A DNA stretch of 61,335 bases from an uncultured Anaerolineae bacterium. Its GTDB lineage: Bacteria > Chloroflexota > Anaerolineae > J036 > Brachytrichaceae. The translations under genes and the position numbers were made by a program. Below, one piece after another: positions 1 to 8,230 of the stretch. Where the stretch lies: the NCBI GenBank assembly GCA_937927775.1, contig CALBEF010000047.1, forward strand, positions 1 through 61,335, in the 5' to 3' direction. Every line of letters begins with the position of its first letter. Within the stretch, counting starts at the first letter, position 1. The notes under the pieces are model-generated. The model did no database searches and had not been told where the DNA came from. It saw nothing but the letters and a program-made list of their open reading frames with translations.

Positions 1-120
1 GTAGATGTTGTCCACCGGCGTGTCGTCCTCTGTGATGATGGCGTCGTAGTCGGGCAACTGATCCTGCGTCAGATACGTGTTGAGCAGGGCCTCTTCCGCC
101 ACTTTGCGTTGTTCTGCCAT
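1..120 (-). CDS. Uma2-like family protein, N-terminal fragment (cut by window edge)
   Basis: The first 40 codons of a leftward gene whose remainder lies outside the window. The start ATG at 120 is preceded by GGAG at a good distance (GGAGCGCGA before the ATG). The visible protein begins MAEQRKVAEEALLNTYL and continues with an acidic stretch containing TEDDTPVDN. From memory, this kind of opening precedes the nuclease-like core of some Uma2 (DUF820) proteins, which are very common in Chloroflexota and cyanobacteria; the diagnostic core is not visible, so the family call is tentative. A complete Uma2 gene of a different sequence is present at 27851-28495. Confidence 0.45.
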   Translation of the reverse strand, partial: MAEQRKVAEEALLNTYLTQDQLPDYDAIITEDDTPVDNIY

Positions 121-239
121 TCGCGCTCCATCGCCGCCGGCTGCGCGGCGGGCAGGACAAACATACCATAGCCCTATGCGGGCGCGCCGGGCGCCTTCAG
201 CCCCGTGCAGCTTTCGGAGTGCAACCCGGCTGGAGAGAT

Positions 240-280
240 CAGGCGCGGTTCGACCCGCTCACAACAGGCGCGGCTCGACC
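240..280. repeat. Direct repeat at the 3' end of the arginine decarboxylase gene
   Basis: CAGGCGCGGYTCGACC occurs at 240-255 and again at 265-280, differing at one base. The second copy encodes the last codons of the decarboxylase (VEPRLL), so the first copy looks like a local duplication of the gene's 3' tip. Either copy could serve as a recombination footprint; no function is visible. Confidence 0.6.
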
Positions 281-1719
281 GCCGACACCACGTAGCCGAG
301 GTTGCGCATCACGTCGGTTGTGGTCTGCCCCGGCATCACGTCAAACTGATAACGCCCGTCGTCGCGGCGATCGACGATCAATTCATACGCCTCGGGCAGC
401 GAGCAGTGCTTGCTGCCGCGCACACCGCCCAGCATCTCCTGATATGCGCCCACGCCAAAGAAGCCGATATACAGGCCGTTGGTCTCCGCCGGCAAGTACA
501 GCGCCGACCGGCTCGGTTTGGGCGGATACACATCGTCGCTGTCGCACGTCATGCCGCCCAGTTGCGCGCGCCGGAACGGCTTATCCAGATGATTGAGCGG
601 CAGCACGATGAAGTGCTCGCCCAGCGCCCAGGTGTCGGGGAAAGCCGACATGATCGAGCCGTCGATCAGGTACCACGGCAGCGGCGAGCCATTCTCTTTC
701 ACCGATACGATCTTGAACAAATGCGCGCCGTGTTCGGCGGTGGTGTAGCGACCCATCTCGCCCATGATGTCGGGCGGCGGCACATCATGCGCGGCGCACA
801 CATCGCGCAGCATGAGCATGAGCCGGCGCGCAAAGTCGCGGTAATCAAAGTGGAAATCCAGCGTCATGGCCACCGGCATGCCGCCGCCGAAGTTAAAGAT
901 GCTCAGATCAGGATGGCGCTGGCGCAGCCGGGCGTAGACCTGCGCCGCCGGCGTCAGCCCGGCCACAAACCCGCGCGCGTCGAGCAACTGGCTGCCGATC
1001 ATGGCATGGTGCATCTTCAAGCGCAGATTGGGCGCAGACGCGATTATCTCCGCCGCGCGAAAGATGCCGTCGGTGTCGAAGCCGAATCGGGAGTTGGCGG
1101 CGTCCATTTCGGCGGCGCTGGCGTGCTGGCCGTAGGTCTTCTGCCGCAGGCCCACATCAAACGGCAGGCCGGCCTCGATCAGCGGGGGGAGTTCGGCAAA
1201 GTCCTCGACCACGGGTATCAAAGCATCGTGCATGGCGCGAAAGCGCAGCAGGTAGCGGGCATAGTCTGTGCCGGCCGGCTTGAAGCCGTTGGCAATCACC
1301 ATGCGCTCCGGCGTGATGTAGCCGGCGGCGCGCATCAGCGTGGCAATGTTGATGTCGGTCACCGACGACATCTCGTAATGCGCGCCGGCCAGCAGCACCG
1401 TGCGCACCACCTCTTCTGCCGTGTTGGCTTTGGAAGCGTAGGCGTAGTGGAACCGGCCGGGGTAGCCCACTTCCGCCGCCGCGTCGGCGAACGCGCGCCG
1501 CAACTGCTCGATGCGCCGGCGGATCATCGGCAGATAGACGATCTCCAGCGGACTGGGCAGCGGCTGCGCCAGTCCATGGTTGTCTGCGCCGGGAATCACC
1601 AGGCCTGCCAGATCGAGGTCGTCATAGAACAGCCGGCCGTTGCGGGCGTTCAGATAGTCGTTGAAGGCATGGTTGGGGACGGGCGTCTCGCGCTCCCAGC
1701 CGATCACGGGGGTGGTCAT
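259..1719 (-). CDS. speA: Arginine decarboxylase (PLP-dependent, SpeA-like)
   Basis: A 486-residue fold-type III decarboxylase predicted to convert arginine to agmatine, the first step of the agmatine route to putrescine. The PLP lysine lies in HYAYASKANTAEEVV near the N-terminus, typical of SpeA and related alanine-racemase-fold enzymes. The C-terminal half carries the TCDSDD motif that contributes the active-site Cys and Asp from the partner subunit, and a glycine-rich NFGGGMP phosphate-binding loop. It is shorter than E. coli SpeA (about 660 residues), lacking much of the inserted helical region, so a diaminopimelate or other basic-amino-acid decarboxylase role is a weaker alternative. The start at 1719 is preferred over an in-frame start at 1737 because AGGAG lies 7 nt upstream. 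It follows the fucosidase gene by 22 nt, so co-transcription is likely. Confidence 0.8.
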   Translation of the reverse strand: MTTPVIGWERETPVPNHAFNDYLNARNGRLFYDDLDLAGLVIPGADNHGLAQPLPSPLEIVYLPMIRRRIEQLRRAFADAAAEVGYPGRFHYAYASKANTAEEVVRTVLLAGAHYEMSSVTDINIATLMRAAGYITPERMVIANGFKPAGTDYARYLLRFRAMHDALIPVVEDFAELPPLIEAGLPFDVGLRQKTYGQHASAAEMDAANSRFGFDTDGIFRAAEIIASAPNLRLKMHHAMIGSQLLDARGFVAGLTPAAQVYARLRQRHPDLSIFNFGGGMPVAMTLDFHFDYRDFARRLMLMLRDVCAAHDVPPPDIMGEMGRYTTAEHGAHLFKIVSVKENGSPLPWYLIDGSIMSAFPDTWALGEHFIVLPLNHLDKPFRRAQLGGMTCDSDDVYPPKPSRSALYLPAETNGLYIGFFGVGAYQEMLGGVRGSKHCSLPEAYELIVDRRDDGRYQFDVMPGQTTTDVMRNLGYVVSAVEPRLL

Positions 1720-1741
1720 TGGCGCGCTCCTGCGCAAAGAC

Positions 1742-3034
1742 TCACTTCATGAACAACTCGATCACCGGGACCGTGACGTTCGGCTTCTGCACCGGCAGAT
1801 TGAGCGTCAGGGTGTCCTTGAACTGATCCGCCCAGTGCGCGGCCTGCCACGGCTCCAGGCCGGTCATGCCGATCTCCGAGGCGTCGTTCAACAGTTGCGC
1901 GTACTCCACCTTGCCGGCGAAACCATCCAGGTGCAAATGGATGTACGGCCAGGCGAACACATGCACGTACATGCGATTGGTGGTCGGGTTGTAGGTCAGC
2001 CGGCAGTCCGGCGGGGCCTTGAACTCCGGCGGCGCCTGCGTGCAACCATAGATCGACCGACTGTGGCGCTTCATCCACTCGCCCATCCCGGCCAGCCGGT
2101 CCAGCGCCCGCTCGTCGAATTCGCCGCGCCCGGTCGGCCCGACGTTGAGCAGCAGGTTGCCGCCCTTGCTCACCGTGTCGATCAGCATCTGCACCAGTTG
2201 ATCGACGCTCTTCCAGCTCGACTCGTCGCGGTGGTAGCCCCACGAGCCGGAGAAGGTCTGGCAGGCCTCCCACACCACCGGCTGGCCGTTGAACGTCACC
2301 CATGTGCGCGGCTGGAACTGTTCGGGCGTCTTGATGTCCCAGCCCTCGTCCAGATCGAGCCGGTCGTTGAGGATGATGTGCGGCTGCAACTCGCGGATCA
2401 TCTGATACAGGGCCTCGCTCTGCCAGTCGTCGCGGCCCTTGCCCACAAAACCGGGCCGGCTGGGATAGCTGAAATCGCACCACAGGATGTCGATCCTGCC
2501 AAATTCGGTCAGCAGTTCGCGCACCTGGCCGCGCAAATACTCGGCGTACTTGCGCTGGTCGCGCTGCGCGTTCAGCTTTGCCCGGTCAGGGTGGTTGCGC
2601 ATGGCATGCACATCGTCGATGACGAAGTGCGGATGATGCCAGTCGATCAGTGAATGATAAAAGCCGGGTCGGATGTCGCGCGCGCGGAAGGCATCGAGCA
2701 TGGGATGCAGCAGGTCTTTGCCATAGGGCGTGTTGGTCGCCTTGTAATCGGTGAGCTTGCTGTCCCACAGGCAGAAGCCTTCGTGGTGCTTGGTGGTGAT
2801 AACGAAGTACTTCATGCCGGCGCCGGCCGCCGCCGCCGCCCACAGGTTGGGGTCGTACAGGTCGGGATCGAAGTGTTTGAAGTAACGGTCGTAGACCTCG
2901 TCGGGAATCTCCTCGCGCTGCTTCACCCACTCGTGTCGCGCCGGCAGCGCATACAGGCCCCAATGGATAAACATGCCGAAACGATCGTGGGTGAACCAAC
3001 TGGTGTCGCCGGGGGTTTGAAGTGTTTTGAGCAT
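1742..3034 (-). CDS. Alpha-L-fucosidase (GH29)
   Basis: A 430-residue GH29 protein predicted to release terminal L-fucose from glycans with retention of configuration. The opening after the start shows the family signature RFGMFIHWGLYALPARHEWV, followed by KYFVITTKHHEGFCLWDS and GFYHSLIDWHHP. The segment DILWCDFSYPSRPG corresponds to the region holding the catalytic Asp. No signal peptide is visible, so a cytoplasmic location is likely, acting on imported oligosaccharides. The start (MLKTLQTP) was chosen because upstream in-frame sequence is a short tandem repeat array. The upstream neighbour is a Gfo/Idh/MocA oxidoreductase, a common companion of sugar hydrolases, and the downstream one is arginine decarboxylase. 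Confidence 0.88.
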   Translation of the reverse strand: MLKTLQTPGDTSWFTHDRFGMFIHWGLYALPARHEWVKQREEIPDEVYDRYFKHFDPDLYDPNLWAAAAAGAGMKYFVITTKHHEGFCLWDSKLTDYKATNTPYGKDLLHPMLDAFRARDIRPGFYHSLIDWHHPHFVIDDVHAMRNHPDRAKLNAQRDQRKYAEYLRGQVRELLTEFGRIDILWCDFSYPSRPGFVGKGRDDWQSEALYQMIRELQPHIILNDRLDLDEGWDIKTPEQFQPRTWVTFNGQPVVWEACQTFSGSWGYHRDESSWKSVDQLVQMLIDTVSKGGNLLLNVGPTGRGEFDERALDRLAGMGEWMKRHSRSIYGCTQAPPEFKAPPDCRLTYNPTTNRMYVHVFAWPYIHLHLDGFAGKVEYAQLLNDASEIGMTGLEPWQAAHWADQFKDTLTLNLPVQKPNVTVPVIELFMK

Positions 3035-3046
3035 GGGAAGGGTTCC

Positions 3047-3116
3047 GTATTGCGTATCTCGTATTGCGTATCTCGTATTGCGCGCTCTGTAGTCTGTTGT
3101 CTGTGCTCTGTTGTCT
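3047..3116. repeat. 7-nt tandem array R1 (10 units)
   Basis: Ten consecutive heptamers in perfect phase, each beginning with G. The first five alternate GTATTGC and GTATCTC; the rest drift to GTnnTCT-type units such as GTTGTCT. The array ends exactly where the stop codon of the Gfo/Idh/MocA gene begins (3117-3119) and fills nearly the whole gap to the fucosidase start. Unit content changes along the array while the 7-nt period does not. Confidence 0.9.
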
Positions 3117-4172
3117 CTACAGCGCCACTCGCACGGGCCGGCCCAGTCGATCCGACTCGAAGCTGTAGTGCAGGTAAGCCTGAATCCTGACGCCGTTGGC
3201 AAAGCTGGACGGGTCCTGCCTGCCGGCGCGAATGCCCTCGATGAAGCGTTCGTAATTGCTGGGCGTGGGCGGGCACTTCACCGTCTCCCACTGGGCCGCC
3301 TTCATATTGTCCTCGCCGGCGCAGATGCGATATTCGTCATACGCGCGGTCGAGGTCGATCTCGATGGCGCCGGCTGTGCCGTACACCCGCGCGCGCAGAC
3401 TGTTCTGGTGCCCGACAGCCCAGCGCGAAGAGTGGATCGCGCCGATCGCGCCGCTGGCAAATACCACCGCCGAAACAAAGCTGTCATTGGCGTCCAGCAC
3501 GTATTCGCCGATCTGGTTGCCGGGCACGCCCTTGTCGAACGTCATCAGCTTGCAGTAGATCTCGCTAATGTCGCCGCACAGAAAACTGGTGAGGTCGTAG
3601 ATGTGCACGCCGATGTCGCCCAGGTCGCCGGCGCTGCCGTGCTTTGTGGAGAGACGCCACAACAGGCCGGGCGACTCGCGCCAGTTGCCCCAGCCTTTGC
3701 TCACCAGCCAGCTTTGCAGATAGCTGGACTCCACGTGGCGCAGTTCGCCGATTGCCCCGGCGCGCACGGCCTCCGCCGCGGCCTGCAAGCCGGACGAGTT
3801 GCGATACGAGAAGTTGATCATATTGATCACGCCGGCCTTCTCCGCCGCGTCCAGCATCCGTTTGGCGTCATCCAGCGTGGTCGCCATCGGCTTCTCGCAC
3901 AGAATGGGGATGCGCTTTTCCAACACGGCAATGGAAACCTCGGCGTGCATGGCGTCCGGCGTCACGTTCGTCACGCCATCGAGCCGCTCCCTGTCCAGCA
4001 TTTCGCGGTAGTCGGCATACACCGCCGGCACATTGAATTTCCGGGCGAATGCCGCGCGACGCTCGGCGGACACGTCGCAACATGCCGTGATCTGAACGCC
4101 CTCGATCCTGCTGAACTGGCCGGCCTGGTGGTTGGCCATGCCGCCTGTGCCGATGACTCCTAATCGAATCAT
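3117..4172 (-). CDS. Gfo/Idh/MocA-family NAD(P)-dependent oxidoreductase
   Basis: A 351-residue dehydrogenase of the glucose-fructose oxidoreductase / inositol dehydrogenase family. The N-terminal Rossmann fold shows GVIGTGGMANHQAG; the conserved EKP motif appears as ILCEKPMATT near residue 95; and the C-terminal domain has the GDLGDIGVHIYDL segment, where the Asp and His correspond to family active-site residues. Substrate cannot be read from sequence, but family members oxidise or reduce cyclitols and sugars. Its place between phosphofructokinase and a fucosidase suggests sugar catabolism. The start at 4172 is supported by AGGGAG shortly upstream. The stop codon abuts repeat array R1. Confidence 0.88.
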   Translation of the reverse strand: MIRLGVIGTGGMANHQAGQFSRIEGVQITACCDVSAERRAAFARKFNVPAVYADYREMLDRERLDGVTNVTPDAMHAEVSIAVLEKRIPILCEKPMATTLDDAKRMLDAAEKAGVINMINFSYRNSSGLQAAAEAVRAGAIGELRHVESSYLQSWLVSKGWGNWRESPGLLWRLSTKHGSAGDLGDIGVHIYDLTSFLCGDISEIYCKLMTFDKGVPGNQIGEYVLDANDSFVSAVVFASGAIGAIHSSRWAVGHQNSLRARVYGTAGAIEIDLDRAYDEYRICAGEDNMKAAQWETVKCPPTPSNYERFIEGIRAGRQDPSSFANGVRIQAYLHYSFESDRLGRPVRVAL

Positions 4173-4190
4173 GATGGTTGCTCCCTTGTC

Positions 4191-4239
4191 GATTGACGAT
4201 TGACGATTGTGGATTGTGAATTGTGGATTGACGATTGGC
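4191..4239. repeat. 7-nt tandem array R2 (7 units)
   Basis: Seven phase-perfect heptamers of type GATTGAC / GATTGTG in the 74-nt gap between the phosphofructokinase stop (4247) and the oxidoreductase start (4172). The array leaves the oxidoreductase ribosome binding site untouched. Similar GATTGAC units recur in array R4. Confidence 0.9.
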
Positions 4240-4246
4240 AGGAATC

Positions 4247-5368
4247 TCAATCACCGAGACAGGTGCCGACCTGGCGCGCAGCGATAACCCAGGGATGGTC
4301 GAGGGGCACACGCTTCAACTTGCCGGCCACCTGTTCCAGCGGCACCGGCTCGGTGCCGTCGCCGCGCGCCGCGACCATCACGCCATAGTGACCTTTGTGG
4401 ATAAGATCGGCGCAAGCGGTGCCCAGCCTGGTCGCCAGAAGACGATCGGCAGCCGAGGGTGTGCCGCCGCGCTGCAAATGACCGAGAATGGTTAGCCGCG
4501 ACTCCAGGTGAGTCAACTTTTCAAGCTGGCTGGCCAGACGCAGGGTGTTGCCAGTGTGCTGAGCAGTAAGTTGTTCCAACTCAGCTTCTGCCTTCTGGGC
4601 GCCCGCTTTTGACTTGGCGCTCGCCAGTTTCTTCTCTGCGGCGTGAATCGCTGCTGCGTCCTCTTTGGACATAGCTCCTTCGGCCACAGCGACGATGCTG
4701 AAGCGTTTGCCGCCATGGCTCCGTCGGCGGATCGCCTCGGCCACGACCTCCACATCGTAGGGAATTTCGGGAATGAGAATGACATCCGCGCCGCCGGCGA
4801 TGCCCGCTCCCAGCGCCAGCCAGCCAACACGGTTGCCCATGATCTCGACGACGATGATGCGGTGGTGACTGTGCGCGGTGCTGTGCAACCGGTCGATGGC
4901 CTCCGTCGCCACCGTCAGCGCCGTGTCGAAGCCGAAGGTGATGTCGGTCATGGCCACGTCGTTGTCGATGGTTTTGGGCAGCGTGATGATCGGCAAGCCT
5001 TTCTGGGCAAGGCGCAGCGCATTCTTCTGCGTGCCGCCGCCGCCCAGACACACCAGCACATCCAGATTGTGCTTGTGAAAGTTCTCGACCATCACATCGG
5101 TCATGTCGAGCAGTTTGCCGCCGACCGGCATACGATGCGGCTTGTCGCGGCTGGTGCCGAGGATCGTGCCACCCAGCGTCAGGATGCCGGACAACGTGTT
5201 GCTGTCCAGCTCCATGGTGCGGTTCTCCATGAAGCCGCGAAAGCCATCGCGGAACCCGATCACCTGCATGCCATAGAAGCCGCCAGCCGCCTTGCCGACG
5301 CCGCGAATGGCTGCGTTCAAGCCGGGGCTGTCTCCGCCGGCGGTCAGAATGCCGATGTACTTGCTCAT
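4247..5368 (-). CDS. pfkA: 6-phosphofructokinase family enzyme, with unusual phospho-donor residues
   Basis: A 373-residue phosphofructokinase phosphorylating fructose 6-phosphate in glycolysis. Family motifs are [17 protein letters not shown] at the N-terminus, PKTIDND (catalytic Asp) at 131-137, [19 protein letters not shown], and [15 protein letters not shown] near the C-terminus. The donor-selecting positions are mixed. The loop reads LGGGGTQ at 108-114 rather than GGDG or GGDD, with Gly at the position equivalent to E. coli 104, and Lys132 replaces the Gly124 of ATP enzymes. Gly with Lys occurs in some ATP-dependent members, so ATP is slightly favoured over pyrophosphate. An alanine/lysine/glutamate-rich insertion of roughly 30 residues near 235-265 looks like a helical hairpin. 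AGGAGG precedes the start. Confidence 0.85.
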   Translation of the reverse strand: MSKYIGILTAGGDSPGLNAAIRGVGKAAGGFYGMQVIGFRDGFRGFMENRTMELDSNTLSGILTLGGTILGTSRDKPHRMPVGGKLLDMTDVMVENFHKHNLDVLVCLGGGGTQKNALRLAQKGLPIITLPKTIDNDVAMTDITFGFDTALTVATEAIDRLHSTAHSHHRIIVVEIMGNRVGWLALGAGIAGGADVILIPEIPYDVEVVAEAIRRRSHGGKRFSIVAVAEGAMSKEDAAAIHAAEKKLASAKSKAGAQKAEAELEQLTAQHTGNTLRLASQLEKLTHLESRLTILGHLQRGGTPSAADRLLATRLGTACADLIHKGHYGVMVAARGDGTEPVPLEQVAGKLKRVPLDHPWVIAARQVGTCLGD

Positions 5369-5460
5369 GCCAGAACCCTCCTGCGGATGCGCGTCGCGCC
5401 TGTCTGCCAGATTGTAGCCTCGCTGCGGGCGCAGGGCGCAGCGGGAGATTTGCAAAAAGG

Positions 5461-5985
5461 CTATTGGCCTTCGATCTCTTCGATGGCCTGCGCCGGCGGC
5501 ATGTTGCCGAAGGCGACGGTCAGCAGGCCGGGCATGTAGCGATCCAGGGTGTTGACGGCCGGATAGATGGCGTTCTTGATCCAGACAGGGGTCAACGTCT
5601 CGCCCTCAAAATCCAGCGCGCTTTTATAGCGCACTTCGCCATCGCCAAAATCCAACTCAAAGTTGCCGATGCGCAGACCATAGTTGGCGCGCGTCAGAAA
5701 CTCGGAAACAGCCGGGCGCGCAGGCTCCAGTATCTTGATCGGCGCCACGGCATAGAAGAAGAACTGCTCGAGATCGACGCGAATCTGGGCGAAACACACG
5801 ATGCGCGCATGGTCGCCGTTGAAGCTCATCCGGCAGATAAACTTGTCCTCGATGCGCTGAGGATGCCAGCCATCTTCTTCCAGAAAGGCCATCATGGTCT
5901 GAAAGGCGGCCAGCGCATTGGGTCTGGTTTCATCAGGCATTTGTTCACCGTCGGGCCGGCGCCCGTTCGTGGAGTGTTCTGTCAT
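5461..5985 (-). CDS. YbjN domain-containing protein
   Basis: A 174-residue cytoplasmic protein without membrane segments. The block [18 protein letters not shown] followed by a segment with [18 protein letters not shown] and [13 protein letters not shown] matches the YbjN fold, which resembles type III secretion chaperones. In enterobacteria YbjN influences stress and motility phenotypes, but its biochemical role is unknown; many actinobacterial and Chloroflexota copies are of unknown function. It sits between aldolase and phosphofructokinase, 81 nt and 92 nt from each, in the same direction, so it may share a transcript with glycolytic genes. Confidence 0.75.
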   Translation of the reverse strand: MTEHSTNGRRPDGEQMPDETRPNALAAFQTMMAFLEEDGWHPQRIEDKFICRMSFNGDHARIVCFAQIRVDLEQFFFYAVAPIKILEPARPAVSEFLTRANYGLRIGNFELDFGDGEVRYKSALDFEGETLTPVWIKNAIYPAVNTLDRYMPGLLTVAFGNMPPAQAIEEIEGQ

Positions 5986-6066
5986 GTCAAGATAGATGAA
6001 GACCCGAAGGATGACGCGCCATCCCTCGGGTCTCGCAAAATCAGCCTGTGGCGAAGCAATGGCGGA

Positions 6067-7017
6067 TTACTTGCCGATCATGGCGCGCACTTCGGCCAGC
6101 TTGCCGGCCGAGCCGAGCATCTCATTCTTGTGTTTGATGAACGCGGCGTACTCCTTCTTGAAGATCTCGCCCGGCTCGCGCAGGTCGAACTTCTCCGGGT
6201 GATCGCGGAAAAACTCGCGGTGCACGCGCGTCCACACCAGGCGGCCGTCGGTGTCGATGTTGACCTTGGTTACGCCCAGCAGGGCGGCGCGGGCGAACTC
6301 TTTCTCGTTGACACCCTTGGCGCCCTTGATGTTGCCGCCGGCTGCGTTGATGCGGGCAACCTCTTCTTCGGGCACCGAGCTGGAGCCGTGCATGACCAGC
6401 GGGAAGCCGGGCAGGCGCTTTTGGATCTCTTCGAGCACGTCGAAGTGCAGACCCTGGCTGCCGCTGAACTTGAACGCGCCGTGGCTGGTGCCGATCGCGC
6501 ACGCCAGCGAGTCGCAGCCGGTGCGCTCGACGAACTCTTTGGCCTGATCGGGATTGGTCAGCCTGGCGTTGGCTTCGTCGACCTTGACGTGCTCTTCGAC
6601 GCCGCCCAGCATACCCAGCTCCGCCTCGACCACCAGCCCTTTGGCGTGCGCGCGCTCAACCACGCGCCGGGTGATCTCGATGTTCTTCTCGAACGGCTCG
6701 TGCGAGGCGTCGATCATCACCGATGAGTAGAAGCCGGAGTCGATACAGTCATAGCAGGTTTTCTCGTCGCCGTGGTCGAGGTGGACGGCAAACACCGCCT
6801 CGGGGAACGACTCTTCGCAGGCGCGGATCAGCCCTTCGAGCATCCTGACGCCGGCGTACTTGCGCGCGCCCTTCGAGATCTGGATGATGAACGGCGCCTG
6901 CGACTCGATGTTGCCGTTGAAAAGGCCGATGGCCTGCTCGAGGTTGTTGATGTTGTACGCGCCGATGGCGTACTTGCCATAGGCGGCCTTGAAGAGTTGA
7001 GCGGTCGTAACGATCAT
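6067..7017 (-). CDS. fba: Class II fructose-1,6-bisphosphate aldolase
   Basis: A 316-residue zinc-dependent aldolase of the FbaA/KbaY/GatY family, cleaving fructose 1,6-bisphosphate to two triose phosphates. The zinc-binding and catalytic motif VFAVHLDHGDEKT contains the expected Asp and His residues; AIGTSHGAFKF supplies a further zinc His, and PLVMHGSSSVPEEE contains the third. The phosphate-binding GNIKGAKGVNEKEF and KVNIDTDGRL segments are present. GGAG lies about 9 nt before the ATG. It is the first gene of a leftward run that also contains phosphofructokinase, the enzyme that makes its substrate, so the pair is a plausible glycolytic module. Tagatose-bisphosphate aldolase activity cannot be excluded. 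Confidence 0.9.
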   Translation of the reverse strand: MIVTTAQLFKAAYGKYAIGAYNINNLEQAIGLFNGNIESQAPFIIQISKGARKYAGVRMLEGLIRACEESFPEAVFAVHLDHGDEKTCYDCIDSGFYSSVMIDASHEPFEKNIEITRRVVERAHAKGLVVEAELGMLGGVEEHVKVDEANARLTNPDQAKEFVERTGCDSLACAIGTSHGAFKFSGSQGLHFDVLEEIQKRLPGFPLVMHGSSSVPEEEVARINAAGGNIKGAKGVNEKEFARAALLGVTKVNIDTDGRLVWTRVHREFFRDHPEKFDLREPGEIFKKEYAAFIKHKNEMLGSAGKLAEVRAMIGK

Positions 7018-7149
7018 GGTTGCTGTTCTCCAGTTTGTGATTTGCGTTCAGGGCGTGGCGCCCGGCGGGGCCGGGAGGGGCCTGAGCATTTTTTCGGATC
7101 GACTGCAATCATACACAAGTTGCCGAAAAGCGCGGCCAGTTGCGCTAGA

Positions 7150-7833
7150 ATGAATGATATGCGCGGGCTGGAAACACGGGCCATACTGGCCATCGCGTTG
7201 TTAGCCGGCGCGGGTATCCTCGTCGTGGTTTTCGCGCTCAGCCGTGTCGGTCCCACAACACCTGTCACGTCCCCGGCGATAGTCATGGATGCGACCCCGG
7301 TCGCGCCCGATCCGGCAATGCCTGCGCCACCTATGGCGTCATTACCCGCCCCGGCAGAAGAGCCGACATCCGCAAGCGCGCCCACACAGACCTCTCAACC
7401 GGCCCCGGTTGCCATCGCCGCCAGGCACACCGTGACAACCGGCGACACGCTGTGGGGTATTGCCGTCCAGTACGGACTATCGCTCGACGCGCTGGTGGCC
7501 GCCAATCCGGGCATCAACCCCGATCGCATCCGGCCGGGCGACACAATCAGCATTCCCGCCGGCGGTCGGCCGCCATCGGCGGCGCCGAAAGCGACGGCTG
7601 CGCCGGATGCGCGCGTCTCACCGACCGGCGGCAACCTGCGCCTGCGGCAGACCCCCAGCACGTCGGGGCGCGTCCTCGCCCGCCTGGCAGCCAACACCCC
7701 CCTGACCATCGTGGCGCGGTCGATCAACAACACCTGGCTTCAGGTCAAAACGCCGGACGGCATGCAGGGCTGGGTGATGGCCCAGTACGTCATCGTGAAC
7801 ATTGACCTGTCGCAAGTCAGGGTCGCGCGGTGA
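7150..7833 (+). CDS. Membrane-anchored LysM and SH3-like domain protein
   Basis: A 227-residue surface protein. One hydrophobic segment (ILAIALLAGAGILVVVFAL) after a short N-terminal tail acts as a signal anchor. A Pro/Ala/Thr-rich linker of about 60 residues follows, then a LysM domain (VTTGDTLWGIAVQYGLSL with INPDRIRPGDTISIP) that normally binds peptidoglycan or chitin-like glycans. A second low-complexity linker leads to a bacterial SH3 domain (GNLRLRQTPSTSGRVLA with WLQVKTPDGMQGWV). The role is probably cell-wall attachment; no enzymatic domain is present. Two in-frame ATGs (7150, 7159) are possible and no strong ribosome binding site decides between them. TAGAAT immediately upstream could be a -10 element of a nearly leaderless transcript. 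Confidence 0.82.
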   Translation: MNDMRGLETRAILAIALLAGAGILVVVFALSRVGPTTPVTSPAIVMDATPVAPDPAMPAPPMASLPAPAEEPTSASAPTQTSQPAPVAIAARHTVTTGDTLWGIAVQYGLSLDALVAANPGINPDRIRPGDTISIPAGGRPPSAAPKATAAPDARVSPTGGNLRLRQTPSTSGRVLARLAANTPLTIVARSINNTWLQVKTPDGMQGWVMAQYVIVNIDLSQVRVAR

Positions 7834-7888
7834 TTGCGCGCGCTGAGCGATGACGAGTTTCGCCTCGCTGTTTGCGTGGAAGAACTGG

Positions 7889-8008
7889 ATTCCCCGTCAT
7901 CCTCGCGCAGGCGGGGACTTCGCGGGAATGACAAGTCTCCCCGTTATTCCCACGCTGGTGGGGCATGACGTTGCTACACCGTCATGCCCGCGCAAGCGGG
8001 CATCCAGC
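7889..8008. repeat. Cluster of short palindromic elements (dRS3/REP-like)
   Basis: Three related inverted repeats lie within 120 nt. The cleanest is ATGCCCGCGCAAGCGGGCAT at 7984-8003, with 7-nt arms around a 6-nt centre, flanked by GTC and CCAG. Upstream relatives contain TCCCCGTCATCCTCGCGCAG with GCGGGGA and further GGGAATGAC / CGTTATTCCC pieces. The layout resembles dispersed 20-bp palindromes (dRS3 type of Neisseria) and the CGTCATTCCCGCG-type elements seen in many genomes. In this window it is found only here. Confidence 0.65.
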
Positions 8009-8032
8009 GCATGTCTTGTCGCCATATCAACC

Positions 8033-8051
8033 CATCAAATTAATTTTGATG
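8033..8051. promoter_or_regulatory. AT-rich perfect inverted repeat, possible operator
   Basis: CATCAAA and TTTGATG arms (7 nt each) flank TTAAT. In this GC-rich background a perfect AT-rich palindrome about 180 nt upstream of a kinase start is a plausible regulator site, but no regulator gene is adjacent and distance to the putative -10 (8187) is large. Confidence 0.3.
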
Positions 8052-8230
8052 AACCGCTGGAAGTCGCGGGCAACGGTTGCAAAGCCGGCTTTGCCTTTCG
8101 TGGCGCGCGGATTGATCCGCCGCGCACACCGGCAGATTGCCCTTGCCAGGAAATGCGCCCGCCGGCGAGCCCGCAGCGCCATCGGCTACAATCCCGGCAA
8201 CTTCATCGAATCGGAGATCACACTCTGTCC

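Larger units (their letters stand above)
7834..8230. other. Intergenic region with palindromic repeats, no gene seen
   Basis: About 400 nt between the LysM gene and the GHMP kinase. The first half is built from several imperfect CCCGC..GCGGG inverted repeats listed separately, the second half has a 7-nt-arm palindrome at 8033-8051, and TACAAT at 8187-8192 could be the -10 of the kinase promoter. An open frame runs through the region in phase with the kinase, but it lacks a plausible start or any recognisable domain. Confidence 0.6.

Noticed and set aside
205-1752. Long plus-strand open frame opposite arginine decarboxylase
   Set aside because: His/Arg/Gln-rich composition typical of antisense GC-rich sequence, no motif, and the opposite strand has a clear enzyme.
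7850-8230. N-terminal extension of the GHMP kinase starting at 7850
   Set aside because: The extended sequence is repeat-derived, with no motif. GGAG before ATG 8231 and the substrate motif close to that start fit better.
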